Shown: piece by piece, positions 23,884-33,458 of the stretch
Numbering within the stretch: position 1 is the first letter of the stretch
How the letters are laid out: each line of letters begins with the position of its first letter
Source: Rhodanobacteraceae bacterium
GTDB lineage: Bacteria; Pseudomonadota; Gammaproteobacteria; Xanthomonadales; Rhodanobacteraceae
Assembly: GCA_004299705.1 (NCBI GenBank)
Contig: SCQS01000075.1
Location: 1 to 43,768, forward strand
DNA length: 43,768 nt
Direction: 5' to 3'
Notes under the pieces: model-generated
The model's database searches: none
What the model saw: only the letters and a program-made list of their open reading frames with translations
What the model was told of the DNA's origin: nothing
Position numbers and translations under genes: made by a program

Positions 23884-26800
23884 CTAGAACTTGAGCCCCA
23901 TCGTCAGCCTGAGCGTGCGCGGATAGCCGCTGATGTTGCCGGTCGGGTTGTAGACGACCGGGATCCTGTTCATCTGGCCGTTCGAGCCCCAGGTCTCCAG
24001 GTAATCGACATAGTTGTGCCAGTTGAAGGCGTTGATCAGGTCGATGCGCACGTAGGCACCGAGGCCGTCGTGGATCCGGAAGTTCTTGGTGGCCTGCAGG
24101 TCCAGGTCGCGGTAACCGAAAATCTTGCCGCCGATCAGGAACCGACCGTTGCCGGGCGGGAACACGCCCATGGCTTGGCAGCCCGCACCGTTGGACGGAT
24201 TGCCGTCCACGTTCGTCGCGGGAGCGCCAAAGCAAGCCAGATTGACATCCGGATTCGGCGTAGCCAGCGTGAGCTTGGCGCCCATCACGAAGCCCCACGG
24301 GCCATCCAGAGTGCCGGTCACGACCAGGCGCTGCCTTGGTACGCCCGGTGCCGCCACGAACGGGTAGTGCCCGATCGTTGCGTAGTCGAAGGCGTACTGG
24401 TCGGTGGGGTCGCCGTTGTCATTGTTCTTGGTGGCGTGGCTGTAGGTGTAGGCGATTGAGGCGCCCCAGTGGGATTCGCGGGTATAGGGCTTGTCGATGG
24501 AAACCAGCACCTGGTCCAGATGCGTTTCCAGGCCGTTGTTGCCGATGATCAGGGCGCCGAAGCCGGGCACGCCGTTGCCCCACGGCTGGCTTCCGTTCTG
24601 CTAGAACGCACCGTTCGGATAGCGGTTGCCGAGCGTGAGCACCAGTCCGTCGTAGCTGCGGATGTCGACCAGGGTCACGCTGGTGTTCCATTCGCCCACC
24701 TTGTTGCGCATCCCGATGCTGAACTGGTCGGAGTAGGGCGCCTTCAGGTTGTTGTTGATCATGTCGACTTCCTTGCCGACATTGGAACCTGCCACCAGCG
24801 ACTGCAGCGTGGGAATGCTGAAGTAGACCGGGTTCCAGGCGAAGCAGTTGTTGACGCCGACGGTGCACGGCGAATCGGGCGTGTCGAACAGCAGGGTCGG
24901 CTGCGACAGCGCCTGCTTGGTCTGCTCGACCTGCAGCGTTTCGTACAAATCGCGGTCGTACGCGCGTCCCGCGCCGCCGAAGATCACGTGCCGCTGGTCG
25001 CCGTCGATGTCGTAGGAGAAGCCGAGGCGTGGCTGCCACTCGTTCTTGGGCTGGCTGCGGTTGTGCCCGTTGCCGATGTAGTCGGCGATGTTGATGCCGC
25101 CCTTGGCCAGGGTTTGGGCGTAGGTCTGGCCGGCCGGCGCGTGCGGGTCCTGCGAATACAGCGCGGCGACGACGTTGGCCGGGGTCACCCAGTCGAGGTA
25201 CGACGGTGTCTGCTCGTAATCCCAGCGGATGCCGAGGTTCAGGGTCAGGTGGTTGTTGACCGTCCAGTTGTCCTGGATGTAGGCGCCGTACTGTTTGTCG
25301 GTGCTGGTGGCCACCGGGCTGAGCCCCGGCGTGGGCGAGCCGAATTGCACCTGGTACGGGATGCTTTCGGTGCCGGACGTCGTGACCAGGTAATTGAACA
25401 GTGCGTTGCTGTCGCCGGCATCCTGCGCAACCAGTTTCACGGACTTGTACGAAACGCCCAGTTTCAACTCGTGGTCGCCGTGCCATTGCAGATCGGTGAA
25501 CGTGAAGTCGTCCGAAATTCCCGGCCCCTTCTGGCCCTTGTTCTGCTGTGCGAGTGGCGAGGCGCCGGTGGTCAGGATGATGCTGTTCTTGTTGAAGTCC
25601 GGGACGTACTGCGCACCGTCGCCCAGGATGATCGGCGTCGGCGCGTAGAAGGCATCTTCATAGGTCAGCAGCAGCTTGTTGAACCACGTGTCCGCGCTGT
25701 GTTCCCAGCTCAGGTCGTAGCGCTTGTCGTTGTTGATGGTATTCAGGCCCGCACCCGCGGCGTTCACCCCGCCCAGGCCGCTGATCGAGGTTTCGGCGCG
25801 GTAGTGGCCGGTCAGTACTAGCCGGTCTTCGTCGGTCACCTCGTAATCGATCTTGCCGAACCAGTCGTTCTCCTTGAACGGGAGGCTGGCAGGCCCGGCC
25901 AGCGCCTGCACAGCCGCCGGCAGGTACTGCACGTAGCTGCTGTTTCCCGGCACCACGACGGTGGGGGTGTCGAATTCCTTGCCCTCGTAGGCGATGTAGA
26001 AATGGGCCTTGCTCTGGATGATCGGGCCACCGAGGTCGAAGCCGTAATCCTTCTCGTGCGAGGAGGTTTTCCTGCCCGAGGCCCGCTCCGCGGGGGTTTC
26101 CGCACGCATGGCCGTATCGGTCCACGAACCGAAGACATCGCCATGGAATTGGTTGGTCCCGGATTTGGTGAGCGCCGTGATCGCCGCGCTGGAAAGCTGG
26201 CCGTATTCCGCCGTGTAGTTCGACGTGATTACCCGGTACTGGTCGACGGCCAGTTGCGGGAACGGGTTGCCCTGGCTGGCGAACTGCCCGGTGATGCCGC
26301 CTGCGAGCACGTAATTCTTCTGGCCCACGCCGTCGATGTAGACGTTGATGTTGCTGGATGCCTGGGCACCCGAACTCAGGCTGGTGTTGCCGTTGGCGCT
26401 GCGGGTGAAGATCATGCCAGGCACGATGTCGGCGAACTCCAGGAAGTTGCGCGAGGCCTCCGGCAGTTCGTTGATTTGGCGTAGCGAGACCGTATTGCCG
26501 ACTTGCGAGGTCCTGACGTCGAGCAGGGGCGTGCCGACCACCGTCACCGCCTGCAAGGTCTGGATCGGCGCCTTCGCGGAAGGCGCCGCCGCGGCCCGGG
26601 AAAGATCCAGGGTCGAGGTCGAGGCGACCGACAGCGTCACGGTCCGCGCGGTGCCGGGCCCGGCGTCCACCCGCCACGTGCCGGGTGGCAAGCCGACCAG
26701 CACGTAGCTGCCGTTCGCCGACGCCTTGGTCGTGCGCACCTGGCCGGTGGCGACATTGCGCGCGGTGATCTGCGCGTCGGGCGGCGCGGTGCCGCGCAGA

Positions 26801-26913
26801 TTGGCGTTGGCCGACTGGGCCCAGACCACGCCGGGCAACGCCGCCGATGCGGCCACGCTGGTCGTGATCAACGCCGTCAGCAATTTTTTCCGCAATGTCG
26901 TTTGGCGTTTCAT
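23884..26913 (-). pseudogene. Oar-like TonB-dependent receptor interrupted by an in-frame amber codon
   Basis: The reading frame encodes a 1009-residue receptor if one codon is ignored. From the ATG at 26913 (preceded by GGGAGGAACC) it has a signal peptide, a carboxypeptidase-like Ig domain (ANLRGTAPPDAQITARNVATG to about residue 95), a TonB-box-like LQAVTVVG, a plug (SRNFLEFADIVPGM; ANINVYIDGVGQKNY) and a barrel. TAG at 24603-24601 stops translation after 770 residues (NRYPNGAF). The same frame continues with QNGSQPWGNGVPGFGALIIG for 238 residues to a normal end RLTMGLKF with C-terminal Phe, the outer-membrane assembly signal. One substitution (from TAC, TAT, TGG or CAG) would explain it. 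Without readthrough the barrel lacks its last strands. Its ligand is unknown; a beta-glucan or xylan-type sugar is suggested by the GH144-like and GH39 neighbours. Confidence 0.85.
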
Positions 26914-27605
26914 GGTTCCTCCCGCGCGTGAAGCGCTGATCGGGCCTGTGCCGAAAACCCCCGGTGCCGTGTCCTGGCGGTGGCGATGCGTGGGCCGGGC
27001 GACGCACTGAATGCGGCTTCGAGGGCCGAGGTTGCTCCACCCTTGATCGGGGCAAGGCACCGGCATCCGTGTCGCCTGCCGTCCCGGGGCGGGTACCGGA
27101 ATCGGGTGCGTGGTGCGCGAACCGACGTCGGCGCAAGGTGCGCGCGGCGTCCGCTGCGAATGTTGTCGAAGTCTGCCCCCGCGTTCCCGGCATGCGCCCC
27201 GGGCCTGGCCTGGTCCGAGGCCGGCATCCCTGGAACCGCGGCCGTAGCGGTGGTCCCGGGTGCCGCATCAGGTTGCCCAGGCGGCGCGTCGCACCCGTGC
27301 CGCGTCCGAGTCGGGGACGCCGCCCTTACGGTGCCTTCCAGTGCGCGTGGTGCAGACGCCGCCGACAATTCGTGTCTCCCTTGCCACGTTGCTTGAAAGT
27401 GACCACGGCCTCCTGTCGACCCCCGCTGCATGCCTTCCGGTGCGTGCCCGGGAGGAAATTATGCTCTTTGATCACGGAAAGCAAACGATTTCACTGAATG
27501 GGATCACCCGCGGGACAACGGCGGGGCGTGATTCCCGGCGGTACGGCCGCGGGGTGGAGCCCAAGCGATCCGATGGCACGGTGGTGGCATGAACCACCGG
27601 GTTCG
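26914..27605. other. 692-bp gap upstream of the receptor gene
   Basis: No recognisable gene is present. On the minus strand TTGCTT, 15 bp and CATAAT around 27464-27490 loosely resemble a promoter far upstream of the receptor. On the plus strand GGGAGGAAATTATG starts a 43-codon frame (27461-27592, MLFDHGKQTISLNG...) with a good ribosome site but no recognisable homology, ending just before the GH39 stop on the other strand. I see no operator similar to those at 7431 and 7616. Confidence 0.4.
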
Positions 27606-29159
27606 TCAATGCAGCGCCACCACCACCAGACCTTGGGGCGGTATGTCGAGTGCCAGGTGGCCGTCGTGCACCGCGAGTTTTCGCGGGGGCGGCTCCATGC
27701 CGGCCTTGCGCAGCGCATCGATTTGCGCGCGCGTGGGGAACGGCGGGCGCCCCATCTTGTTGAACAGCGCGATGGCGTTGCCGTGGGTTTCGTCCAGTCG
27801 CCAGATCGTGGCCGTGGCGTTGCGGGCAAGGTGCGCCACGTCGATTTCGAAATGTTTCGTGGCTCCTTTCGGCGTTCCCGGCGTGTACTTGGCGCTGTCG
27901 CCGACCGGCGGTGCATAGCTCCACAGCGCGAGCACCAGCGCTCCATCCGCGCGGCGCGTGGCAAGCGCACTGTCGGAGTCGAGCGGCAGGCGCACGTCGC
28001 CAAGCCGGTGCAACATCGCGAAAGCGTTGAACGCGGGCTTGCGGATGCGATCCTCCGCGATGATGCCGTAGCCGCCATAGAAGGGCGTCTTGACCACGCC
28101 CTGTTCCTCGAACACATCCGAGAACGTCCAGTAACTCAGCATCGCCACCTTGCCCGCGCATTCGCGGATGGTGTTGGCAAGCCACGGCCCCATGAACACG
28201 CTGTCGGTGACGTTCGGCAGGTTCATGTAGGTGGCGTTGTATTCGCTGAAGAACAGCGGCAGCTTCGGATAGGGCGAGGCCAGGATTTCCTTGTGCACCT
28301 TGGCGACCGCCCGGCAAACCATGTCCTTGCGCGAGATTTTTTCCCGCGTGTGGAACACGTTTTCGGCGGTGTCGTCGCCGTAGACATGCGTGCTGACGAA
28401 ATCGATCGGCACATCGTTCTTGTGCACGTGGTCGAGGAAGGCGGTCACCCATGCCGCCTGCGCGGTCGCGGGGCCGCCGACGCGCAGGCGCGGGCTCACC
28501 GATTTCAGGTCGCGCGCGGTGTGGTCATACAGCTTGAAATAGGTCGCCTGTTTCGGATCGCCGCCCCAGAAGTCGAGGTTGGGTTCGTTCCAGACCTCGA
28601 AATACCACGTCGCCACTTCATTGATTCCGTAGCGTTGGACGAGGTGTTCTGCGAACGCCTTGATCATGGCGTCCCACTCGGCGTAGCTTTTCGGCGGCAT
28701 CGGGTTCGGGTGGTACCAGAACGACTGCTGCTTCGAGGGGTCTGAGCTCAATGCTTCCGGCATGAAACTCAATTCCACGAATGGCTTGACCCCGCGTGCC
28801 AGCAGGCCGTCGTAGATCTGGTCGACGTAGGAAAAGTTGTAATGGATCTTGCCGTTCTTGCCGCGCTCGACCAGGCCCACGTCGCGGTCGAGGATGCCGT
28901 GGAAACGCACGTACTCGAAACCCGTGGCGCGGTGCACCGCTTCGAGATCCTTGCGATAATCGGCGCGCAAGGAGAGTGAAGCGCGGCCGGAGCCGAACAT
29001 CCGCTCCCAGAAATGTGGAAAGGGCGTACCCGTTGCCGTGGCATCCACCCGCAACTGCACGGTATCGGCGGATCCGGAAGCGGCCAGCGCGGCCGTGGAC
29101 AACGCGCACGCCATGACGAGGCCGATGGCAAGGCGGCGCAGCAGCTTCAATGCGCTCAT
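27606..29159 (-). CDS. Secreted GH39 beta-xylosidase-like glycoside hydrolase
   Basis: This is a 517-residue protein with a signal peptide (about residues 1-27, ending ALA). The fold is clan GH-A: acid/base Glu192 in WYFEVWNEPNLDFW and nucleophile Glu306 in PLFFSEYNATY, with VRFHGILDRDVG and FVSTHVYGDDTAENVF in between, all typical of GH39 beta-xylosidases. These retaining enzymes release xylose (or iduronate in animal homologues) from non-reducing ends; a periplasmic role in plant-polymer degradation is expected. GGAGGAG lies a few bases before the ATG at 29159. It is upstream of the receptor-halogenase-PF10091 set on the same strand but separated by 692 bp, so common transcription is doubtful. 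Substrate could also be another beta-glycoside. Confidence 0.87.
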   Translation of the reverse strand: MSALKLLRRLAIGLVMACALSTAALAASGSADTVQLRVDATATGTPFPHFWERMFGSGRASLSLRADYRKDLEAVHRATGFEYVRFHGILDRDVGLVERGKNGKIHYNFSYVDQIYDGLLARGVKPFVELSFMPEALSSDPSKQQSFWYHPNPMPPKSYAEWDAMIKAFAEHLVQRYGINEVATWYFEVWNEPNLDFWGGDPKQATYFKLYDHTARDLKSVSPRLRVGGPATAQAAWVTAFLDHVHKNDVPIDFVSTHVYGDDTAENVFHTREKISRKDMVCRAVAKVHKEILASPYPKLPLFFSEYNATYMNLPNVTDSVFMGPWLANTIRECAGKVAMLSYWTFSDVFEEQGVVKTPFYGGYGIIAEDRIRKPAFNAFAMLHRLGDVRLPLDSDSALATRRADGALVLALWSYAPPVGDSAKYTPGTPKGATKHFEIDVAHLARNATATIWRLDETHGNAIALFNKMGRPPFPTRAQIDALRKAGMEPPPRKLAVHDGHLALDIPPQGLVVVALH

Positions 29160-29268
29160 GGCGAGTCTCCTCCACTTTCGTCTTGCGCAGGATGATGCAA
29201 AACGGCGTGTGGCGCCAGCCTGGTGCGCCCGTCCTGCAGATTTTTTTGTACGAACCCGTGAATGCGGG

Positions 29269-30267
29269 ATGTCGAACGAACCGCTCATGAATCCCTGGAC
29301 GCTTTGCGTTGCACCGATGATGGATTGGACCGACACGCACTGTCGGTATTTCCATCGCGTGCTCAGCCCGCACGCGCGCCTGTATACCGAGATGGTCACC
29401 GCCGCGGCGCTGATGCGCGGCGATCGCGCGCACCTGCTTGCACACAATCCGGAGGAACATCCGCTGGCGCTGCAATTGGGTGGTGCCGATCCCGACGAAC
29501 TGGCGCAAGCGGCGCGGCATGGCGAGCAGGCGGGCTACGATGAAATCAACCTCAACGTCGGCTGTCCGTCGGACCGCGTGCAATCTGGGCGCTTCGGCGC
29601 CTGCCTGATGCGCGAGCCGGCGTTGGTGGCCGATTGCGTGCGCGCGATGCGCGAAGCGGTGAATGTTCCGGTGACGGTGAAGTGCCGGATCGGGGTGGAT
29701 GACCAGGATGATGACGCGGATCTGTTTGCGTTTGCCGCGTGCATGGTCGATGCGGGGGTGCGAGTGCTGGTCGTGCACGCGCGCAAGGCGTGGCTGCAAG
29801 GCTTGTCGCCGAAGCAGAACCGCGAAGTGCCGCCGCTCAACTACGCTCGCGTGTATCGCTTGAAACGCGAGTTCCCGCAGCTCACGGTGGTGATCAATGG
29901 CGGCATCGATGGCCTGCCCGCGGTGCGCGAACACCTGCTGCACGTCGATGGCGTGATGCTGGGCCGGCTGGCTTATCACGATCCGCACGCACTGGCGCGC
30001 ATCGATGCCGCGCTGTGGGCCGGGTCCGCGATTTCTCGCGATGCGGCCATGCAGCGGATGCGGCCGTACATCGAAGCGCGGCGCGCGGATGGTGTGCGCC
30101 TGGCGGCGATCGCGCGCCACCTGCTCGGGCTGTACCACGGCGAACCCGGCGGCAAGGCATTCCGGCGCGTGCTGTCGGAACGCGTGCACGCACCCGATGC
30201 GGGCTGGGAGGCAGTCGCAGCGGCCCTGCAAGGGGTTGGCACGTTCGCCCGTCGCACAGTCGCTTGA
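29269..30267 (+). CDS. dusA: tRNA-dihydrouridine(20/20a) synthase DusA
   Basis: This is a 332-residue FMN enzyme that reduces uridine 20/20a in the tRNA D-loop. The barrel begins LCVAPMMDWTDTHCRYFHR, the catalytic cysteine is Cys99 in NLNVGCPSDRVQSGRFGACL, and VKCRIGVDD, VHARKAWLQGLSPKQNREVPPLNY and NGGIDGL are the FMN- and substrate-binding segments specific to DusA. The C-terminal helical domain ends HLLGLYHGEPGGKAFRRVLSE, again DusA-like. The ATG at 29269 has only a weak ribosome site (GCGGG); a second in-frame ATG six codons later is possible. It diverges from the GH39 gene and marks the return to core genome. Confidence 0.95.
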   Translation: MSNEPLMNPWTLCVAPMMDWTDTHCRYFHRVLSPHARLYTEMVTAAALMRGDRAHLLAHNPEEHPLALQLGGADPDELAQAARHGEQAGYDEINLNVGCPSDRVQSGRFGACLMREPALVADCVRAMREAVNVPVTVKCRIGVDDQDDDADLFAFAACMVDAGVRVLVVHARKAWLQGLSPKQNREVPPLNYARVYRLKREFPQLTVVINGGIDGLPAVREHLLHVDGVMLGRLAYHDPHALARIDAALWAGSAISRDAAMQRMRPYIEARRADGVRLAAIARHLLGLYHGEPGGKAFRRVLSERVHAPDAGWEAVAAALQGVGTFARRTVA

Positions 30268-30357
30268 GTCGCACGGATTCGCCGCGGTTGCGTGTTCAGC
30301 ACGAATTCAATGCGTTGCCGGATGATCGGGGTTTGTGATTTGCATGAATCCGACAAG

Positions 30358-30675
30358 ATGGCCATGAATTTCCGAAGTCTTCCCGTGGCGATGGCGGGTG
30401 CCTTGATGGCGTGGGTCGCCGTGGCTTGGGCGGCGCCGCCGCGCTCCGCCGCGCCATCGTTGCCGCACCATCCGGCCAGCCTGGAACAGGCGGTCAAACA
30501 GGTGCAGCACCAGACGCATGGGCATATCCTTGCGGCCGACACCGTTTCGCGTGGGCGCACGCAGGTGTATCGCATCAAGGTACTGAAGCCCGACGGCAAG
30601 GTGCAGGTGATGCAGTTGAATTCCAAACCCCGGCCGCAAGGCCATCCGACCGAATCCGATCAAGGAGGGCACTGA
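30358..30675 (+). CDS. Small exported PepSY-like protein
   Basis: This is a 105-residue protein with a signal peptide (residues 2-22, ending WAA). The mature part reads LEQAVKQVQHQTHGHILAADTV then TQVYRIKVLKPDGKVQVMQLN, the helix plus three-strand pattern of a PepSY domain. PepSY proteins are periplasmic and often modulate a sensor kinase or protease. Its stop overlaps the response-regulator ATG by one base (TGATG) with AAGGAGG just upstream, so it is the first gene of a PepSY-regulator-kinase operon and may tune the kinase's periplasmic sensor. Start could also be the ATG two codons later. Confidence 0.75.
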   Translation: MAMNFRSLPVAMAGALMAWVAVAWAAPPRSAAPSLPHHPASLEQAVKQVQHQTHGHILAADTVSRGRTQVYRIKVLKPDGKVQVMQLNSKPRPQGHPTESDQGGH

Positions 30676-31379
30676 TGCGCATCCTGTTGGTGGAAGACGA
30701 AGCGCCTTTGCGCGAAACGCTCGCCGCACGCCTGAAACGTGACGGATTCGCGGTGGACGCCGCCGCCGATGGCGAGGAAGGCTTGTATCTCGGCCGTGAG
30801 GTGCCGTTCGATCTCGCGATCATCGATCTCGGCCTGCCCAAGTTGTCGGGCATGGAGCTGATCGAGATCCTGCGCAAGGAGGGCCATGGCTATCCGGTGC
30901 TGATCCTCACTGCGCGCTCGTCGTGGCAGGACAAGGTCGAGGGTTTGAAATTCGGCGCCGACGATTATCTGGTCAAGCCCTTCCACGTCGAGGAATTGCT
31001 GGCGCGCATCAACGCGCTGGTGCGGCGCGCCTCGGGCTGGGCCAAGCCGGTGCTGTCGTGCGGGCCGATCCGCCTCGATACCACCGCGCAGACGGTGGCC
31101 GTCGAAGGCAGGCCCACCGACCTCACCAGCTACGAATACAAGGTGCTGGAGTACCTGATGCTGCACGCCGGTGAACTGGTGTCCAAGGCCGACCTCACCG
31201 AGCACATCTACCAGCAGGATTTCGACCGCGACTCCAACGTGCTGGAAGTGTTCATCGGCCGCCTGCGCCGCAAGCTCGATCCGGAAAGCAGCCTGAAACC
31301 GATCGAGACGGTGCGTGGCCGCGGCTACCGTTTCGCAATTCCGCGCGACGAAACGCCGGTCGAGGCGCCCGTCGAATGA
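30675..31379 (+). CDS. OmpR-family response regulator (PhoP-like)
   Basis: This is a 234-residue two-domain regulator. The receiver has acidic residues in LLVEDEA, phosphoacceptor Asp51 in DLGLPKLSG, Thr79 and Lys101 in LVKPF. The C-terminal winged helix (about 125-225) has the wing sequence SNVLEVFIGRLRRKL and ends TVRGRGYRFAIP. Overall it most resembles PhoP/QseB. It is activated by the kinase 98 bp downstream. AAGGAGG at 30662-30668 inside the PepSY gene serves the start. Xanthomonad PhoPQ-type systems respond to low divalent cations or cationic peptides, but the signal here is not known. Confidence 0.92.
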   Translation: MRILLVEDEAPLRETLAARLKRDGFAVDAAADGEEGLYLGREVPFDLAIIDLGLPKLSGMELIEILRKEGHGYPVLILTARSSWQDKVEGLKFGADDYLVKPFHVEELLARINALVRRASGWAKPVLSCGPIRLDTTAQTVAVEGRPTDLTSYEYKVLEYLMLHAGELVSKADLTEHIYQQDFDRDSNVLEVFIGRLRRKLDPESSLKPIETVRGRGYRFAIPRDETPVEAPVE

Positions 31380-31477
31380 TCCGCGGCGGGCGCTGCCCGC
31401 AGTTGCACGGGTGGGGCGCCTGCGGGGATGATGGTGGCTGTCGCGGTCGCTCCTGACCGCACCAAGGATTCGGCTGG

Positions 31478-32884
31478 ATGGCTTCCGAGGAGGACACCGT
31501 CGCGCGCAAGCCGCTGTCGCTGGTTTCGCGCTCGACGATCGCGACCCTGCTGGTGCTGGTCGGTTTCCTGGGGGTGACCGGCTTTGCGCTCGATCGTGCC
31601 TACGCGCATGCCGCGCTGGAAAGCCTGCGCGCGCAATTGCAAAGCTACGCCTACACGTATCTTGCCGGCATCGATGTCAGCAGCCGTTCCGACCGCGCAT
31701 TTCCCCCGGACGTGACGCCGCCCAACCCGGATTTCGGGCGGCCGGGTTCCGGCCTGTACGCGGTGATCGTGGGGGAGAGGGGATTCCACTTCGAGACGCA
31801 ATCAACGCTTGGACGCGACCTGCCCTTCGATGCGTTGCTGCCGCCGGGACCGGCGCGGTTCGAGGGACCGGTCCAGACCTCGGCGGGGCCGTTGTACGTG
31901 CTGAGCCAAGGCATCGAGTGGATGCTGTCCGGCGACAAGGGTTACCACTTCACCATTTATGTCGCCGAGAACGACAGCCTGTTCCATACCGGCCTCGCGG
32001 CGTATCGGCGCACCCTGTTCGGCTGGCTGGGCGCCCTGGGCCTGGCCTTGCTGGTGTTGCAGCAGATACTGCTGCGCTGGAGTTTTTCACCGCTGCGACG
32101 GGTGGCGCGCGACCTCACGAAGATCGAACGCGGCAACGCCGAGCGTTTGGTAGGGCCGTATCCGCACGAGGTGTCGGTGCTGACGCGAGGCTTGAACCGC
32201 TTCATCGAAAGCGAGCGCGAGAATTTGAAGCGTTACCGCAACACCCTGGATGACTTGGCCCACAGCCTCAAGACGCCGCTGGCAGTCGCGCGCTCGCGGC
32301 TGGAATCGACCGACGCCGAAACCGACCTGCGCACGGATCTGCTGGACCAGGTCCAGCACATGGACCAGATCGTGGCTTACCAATTGGCGCGCGCCAAGGC
32401 GTCCGGGCATTCCACCTTCGCCGCACCCGTCTCGGTGCAACCGCATGCGGAAGCGGTGGTGCGCAGCCTGGAGCGGGTGTACGCCGCCAAGAACATCCTG
32501 TGCGAGTTCGACATCGACGAAGGTGCGCGCTTCTACGGCGAGGAAGGCGACCTGCTGGAGTTGCTGGGCAACCTGCTTGAGAACGCGTTCAAATGGGCCG
32601 GGCATCGGGTGTTACTGAAGGTGGTACGCATCGCGCCGGTCGATACACGTGCATGGCGCGAAGGGCTGGACATCCGGGTCGAGGACGACGGACCCGGGAT
32701 ACCGCCGGAAAAACTGGAGAAGGTGTTGCAGCGCGGCGTGCGCGGCGACGAACGCGTGCAGGGACACGGCATCGGCCTTGCGATCGTCGAGGACATCGTG
32801 CGCGGTTACCGCGGCGTGTTGCACGTGGATCGCTCCGCCGAACTCGGCGGTGCATGCTTCCACGTCAGCTTCGCGGAGATGTGA
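31478..32884 (+). CDS. Sensor histidine kinase (PhoQ-like)
   Basis: This is a 468-residue inner-membrane kinase. TM1 is about residues 18-38 and TM2 about 179-200, enclosing a ~140-residue periplasmic sensor domain with a proline-rich stretch (FPPDVTPPNPDFGRPG). A HAMP-like segment precedes the H box DLAHSLKTPLAV with His262; N box GNLLENAFKWA (364-374), G1 VEDDGPGIP and G2 GHGIGLAIVED follow. The H-box and linker sequence are PhoQ-like. It pairs with the preceding regulator and probably with the periplasmic PepSY protein. The ATG at 31478 places TM1 near the N-terminus as expected. Confidence 0.92.
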   Translation: MASEEDTVARKPLSLVSRSTIATLLVLVGFLGVTGFALDRAYAHAALESLRAQLQSYAYTYLAGIDVSSRSDRAFPPDVTPPNPDFGRPGSGLYAVIVGERGFHFETQSTLGRDLPFDALLPPGPARFEGPVQTSAGPLYVLSQGIEWMLSGDKGYHFTIYVAENDSLFHTGLAAYRRTLFGWLGALGLALLVLQQILLRWSFSPLRRVARDLTKIERGNAERLVGPYPHEVSVLTRGLNRFIESERENLKRYRNTLDDLAHSLKTPLAVARSRLESTDAETDLRTDLLDQVQHMDQIVAYQLARAKASGHSTFAAPVSVQPHAEAVVRSLERVYAAKNILCEFDIDEGARFYGEEGDLLELLGNLLENAFKWAGHRVLLKVVRIAPVDTRAWREGLDIRVEDDGPGIPPEKLEKVLQRGVRGDERVQGHGIGLAIVEDIVRGYRGVLHVDRSAELGGACFHVSFAEM

Positions 32885-32953
32885 CCCGTGTGCGTCGGCT
32901 ACGGCGGAAAGTCGCGGCGCCACATCCTTGCGCCGAAGTGGCGGTCACACCGT

Positions 32954-32984
32954 CGCCACGCAATGACGTGACGAGAGCGTGGCG
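32954..32984. terminator. Stem-loop between convergent genes
   Basis: CGCCACGC and GCGTGGCG form a perfect 8-bp stem with a 15-nt loop in the 152-bp gap between the kinase and the convergent small secreted gene. No T-run follows, so intrinsic termination is uncertain; the location suits a bidirectional stop. Confidence 0.35.
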
Positions 32985-33036
32985 GCGAGGTGTGCTTGAA
33001 GGAAAGCGCGGCCACCATGTTGGCCGGAAGTTCTGG

Positions 33037-33438
33037 TTATTGAATCGACCCCGGCAACAGCGATTGCCAGGATGCCGGGGCCGGCACCGCTGTGGGACGG
33101 GACGTTGGTGCGCGCGACTTGTTGCTTGCCGAAGCGCCGGCATTGCGTGGCGTCGAAGCCGGGGGCGAGGCGGTGGAAGGTGACATGCGCTGGGATGCCG
33201 GCAACGGCGCGACTTCGTTGGCTTCGGCGGAATCGTCGGACGCGTTGGCGTCCAGCGTCATCAGGCCGGATTTGGCTGATTCGCCCTTGGGCGAGCCGTG
33301 TCCCAATGCCCCCGGTAGCTGCGGTGCGCCGGTGTCCGCGGCAAGCAGGGTCGAATTCGGGCCATAATCGACCGCTGCCGCAGCCAGTGGCAGACCACCC
33401 AGCAACAACACAGTCATCCACAGAGACAGCTGTCTCAT
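33037..33438 (-). CDS. Small secreted Ala/Ser/Pro-rich protein
   Basis: This is a 133-residue protein with a signal peptide (MRQLSLWMTVLLLGGLPLAAAA). The mature part is low-complexity, rich in Ala, Ser and Pro, with no cysteine and no recognisable domain, ending ASWQSLLPGSIQ. It diverges from birA with only 20 bp between the starts. Function unknown; the good signal peptide and codon-position GC pattern support a real gene. Confidence 0.6.
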   Translation of the reverse strand: MRQLSLWMTVLLLGGLPLAAAAVDYGPNSTLLAADTGAPQLPGALGHGSPKGESAKSGLMTLDANASDDSAEANEVAPLPASQRMSPSTASPPASTPRNAGASASNKSRAPTSRPTAVPAPASWQSLLPGSIQ

Positions 33439-33458
33439 GGCAGCCCCGGAATCAACGC

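Noticed and set aside
23884-24570. Separate 228-residue gene at the receptor 3' end
   Set aside because: It is in the same frame as the receptor after the amber codon and lacks a ribosome site; it is the C-terminal part of the receptor barrel.
24601-24603. Programmed pyrrolysine or selenocysteine-type recoding at the amber codon
   Set aside because: No pyl genes or specific downstream structure are visible, and homologous receptors do not use recoding; a point mutation or sequencing error is simpler.
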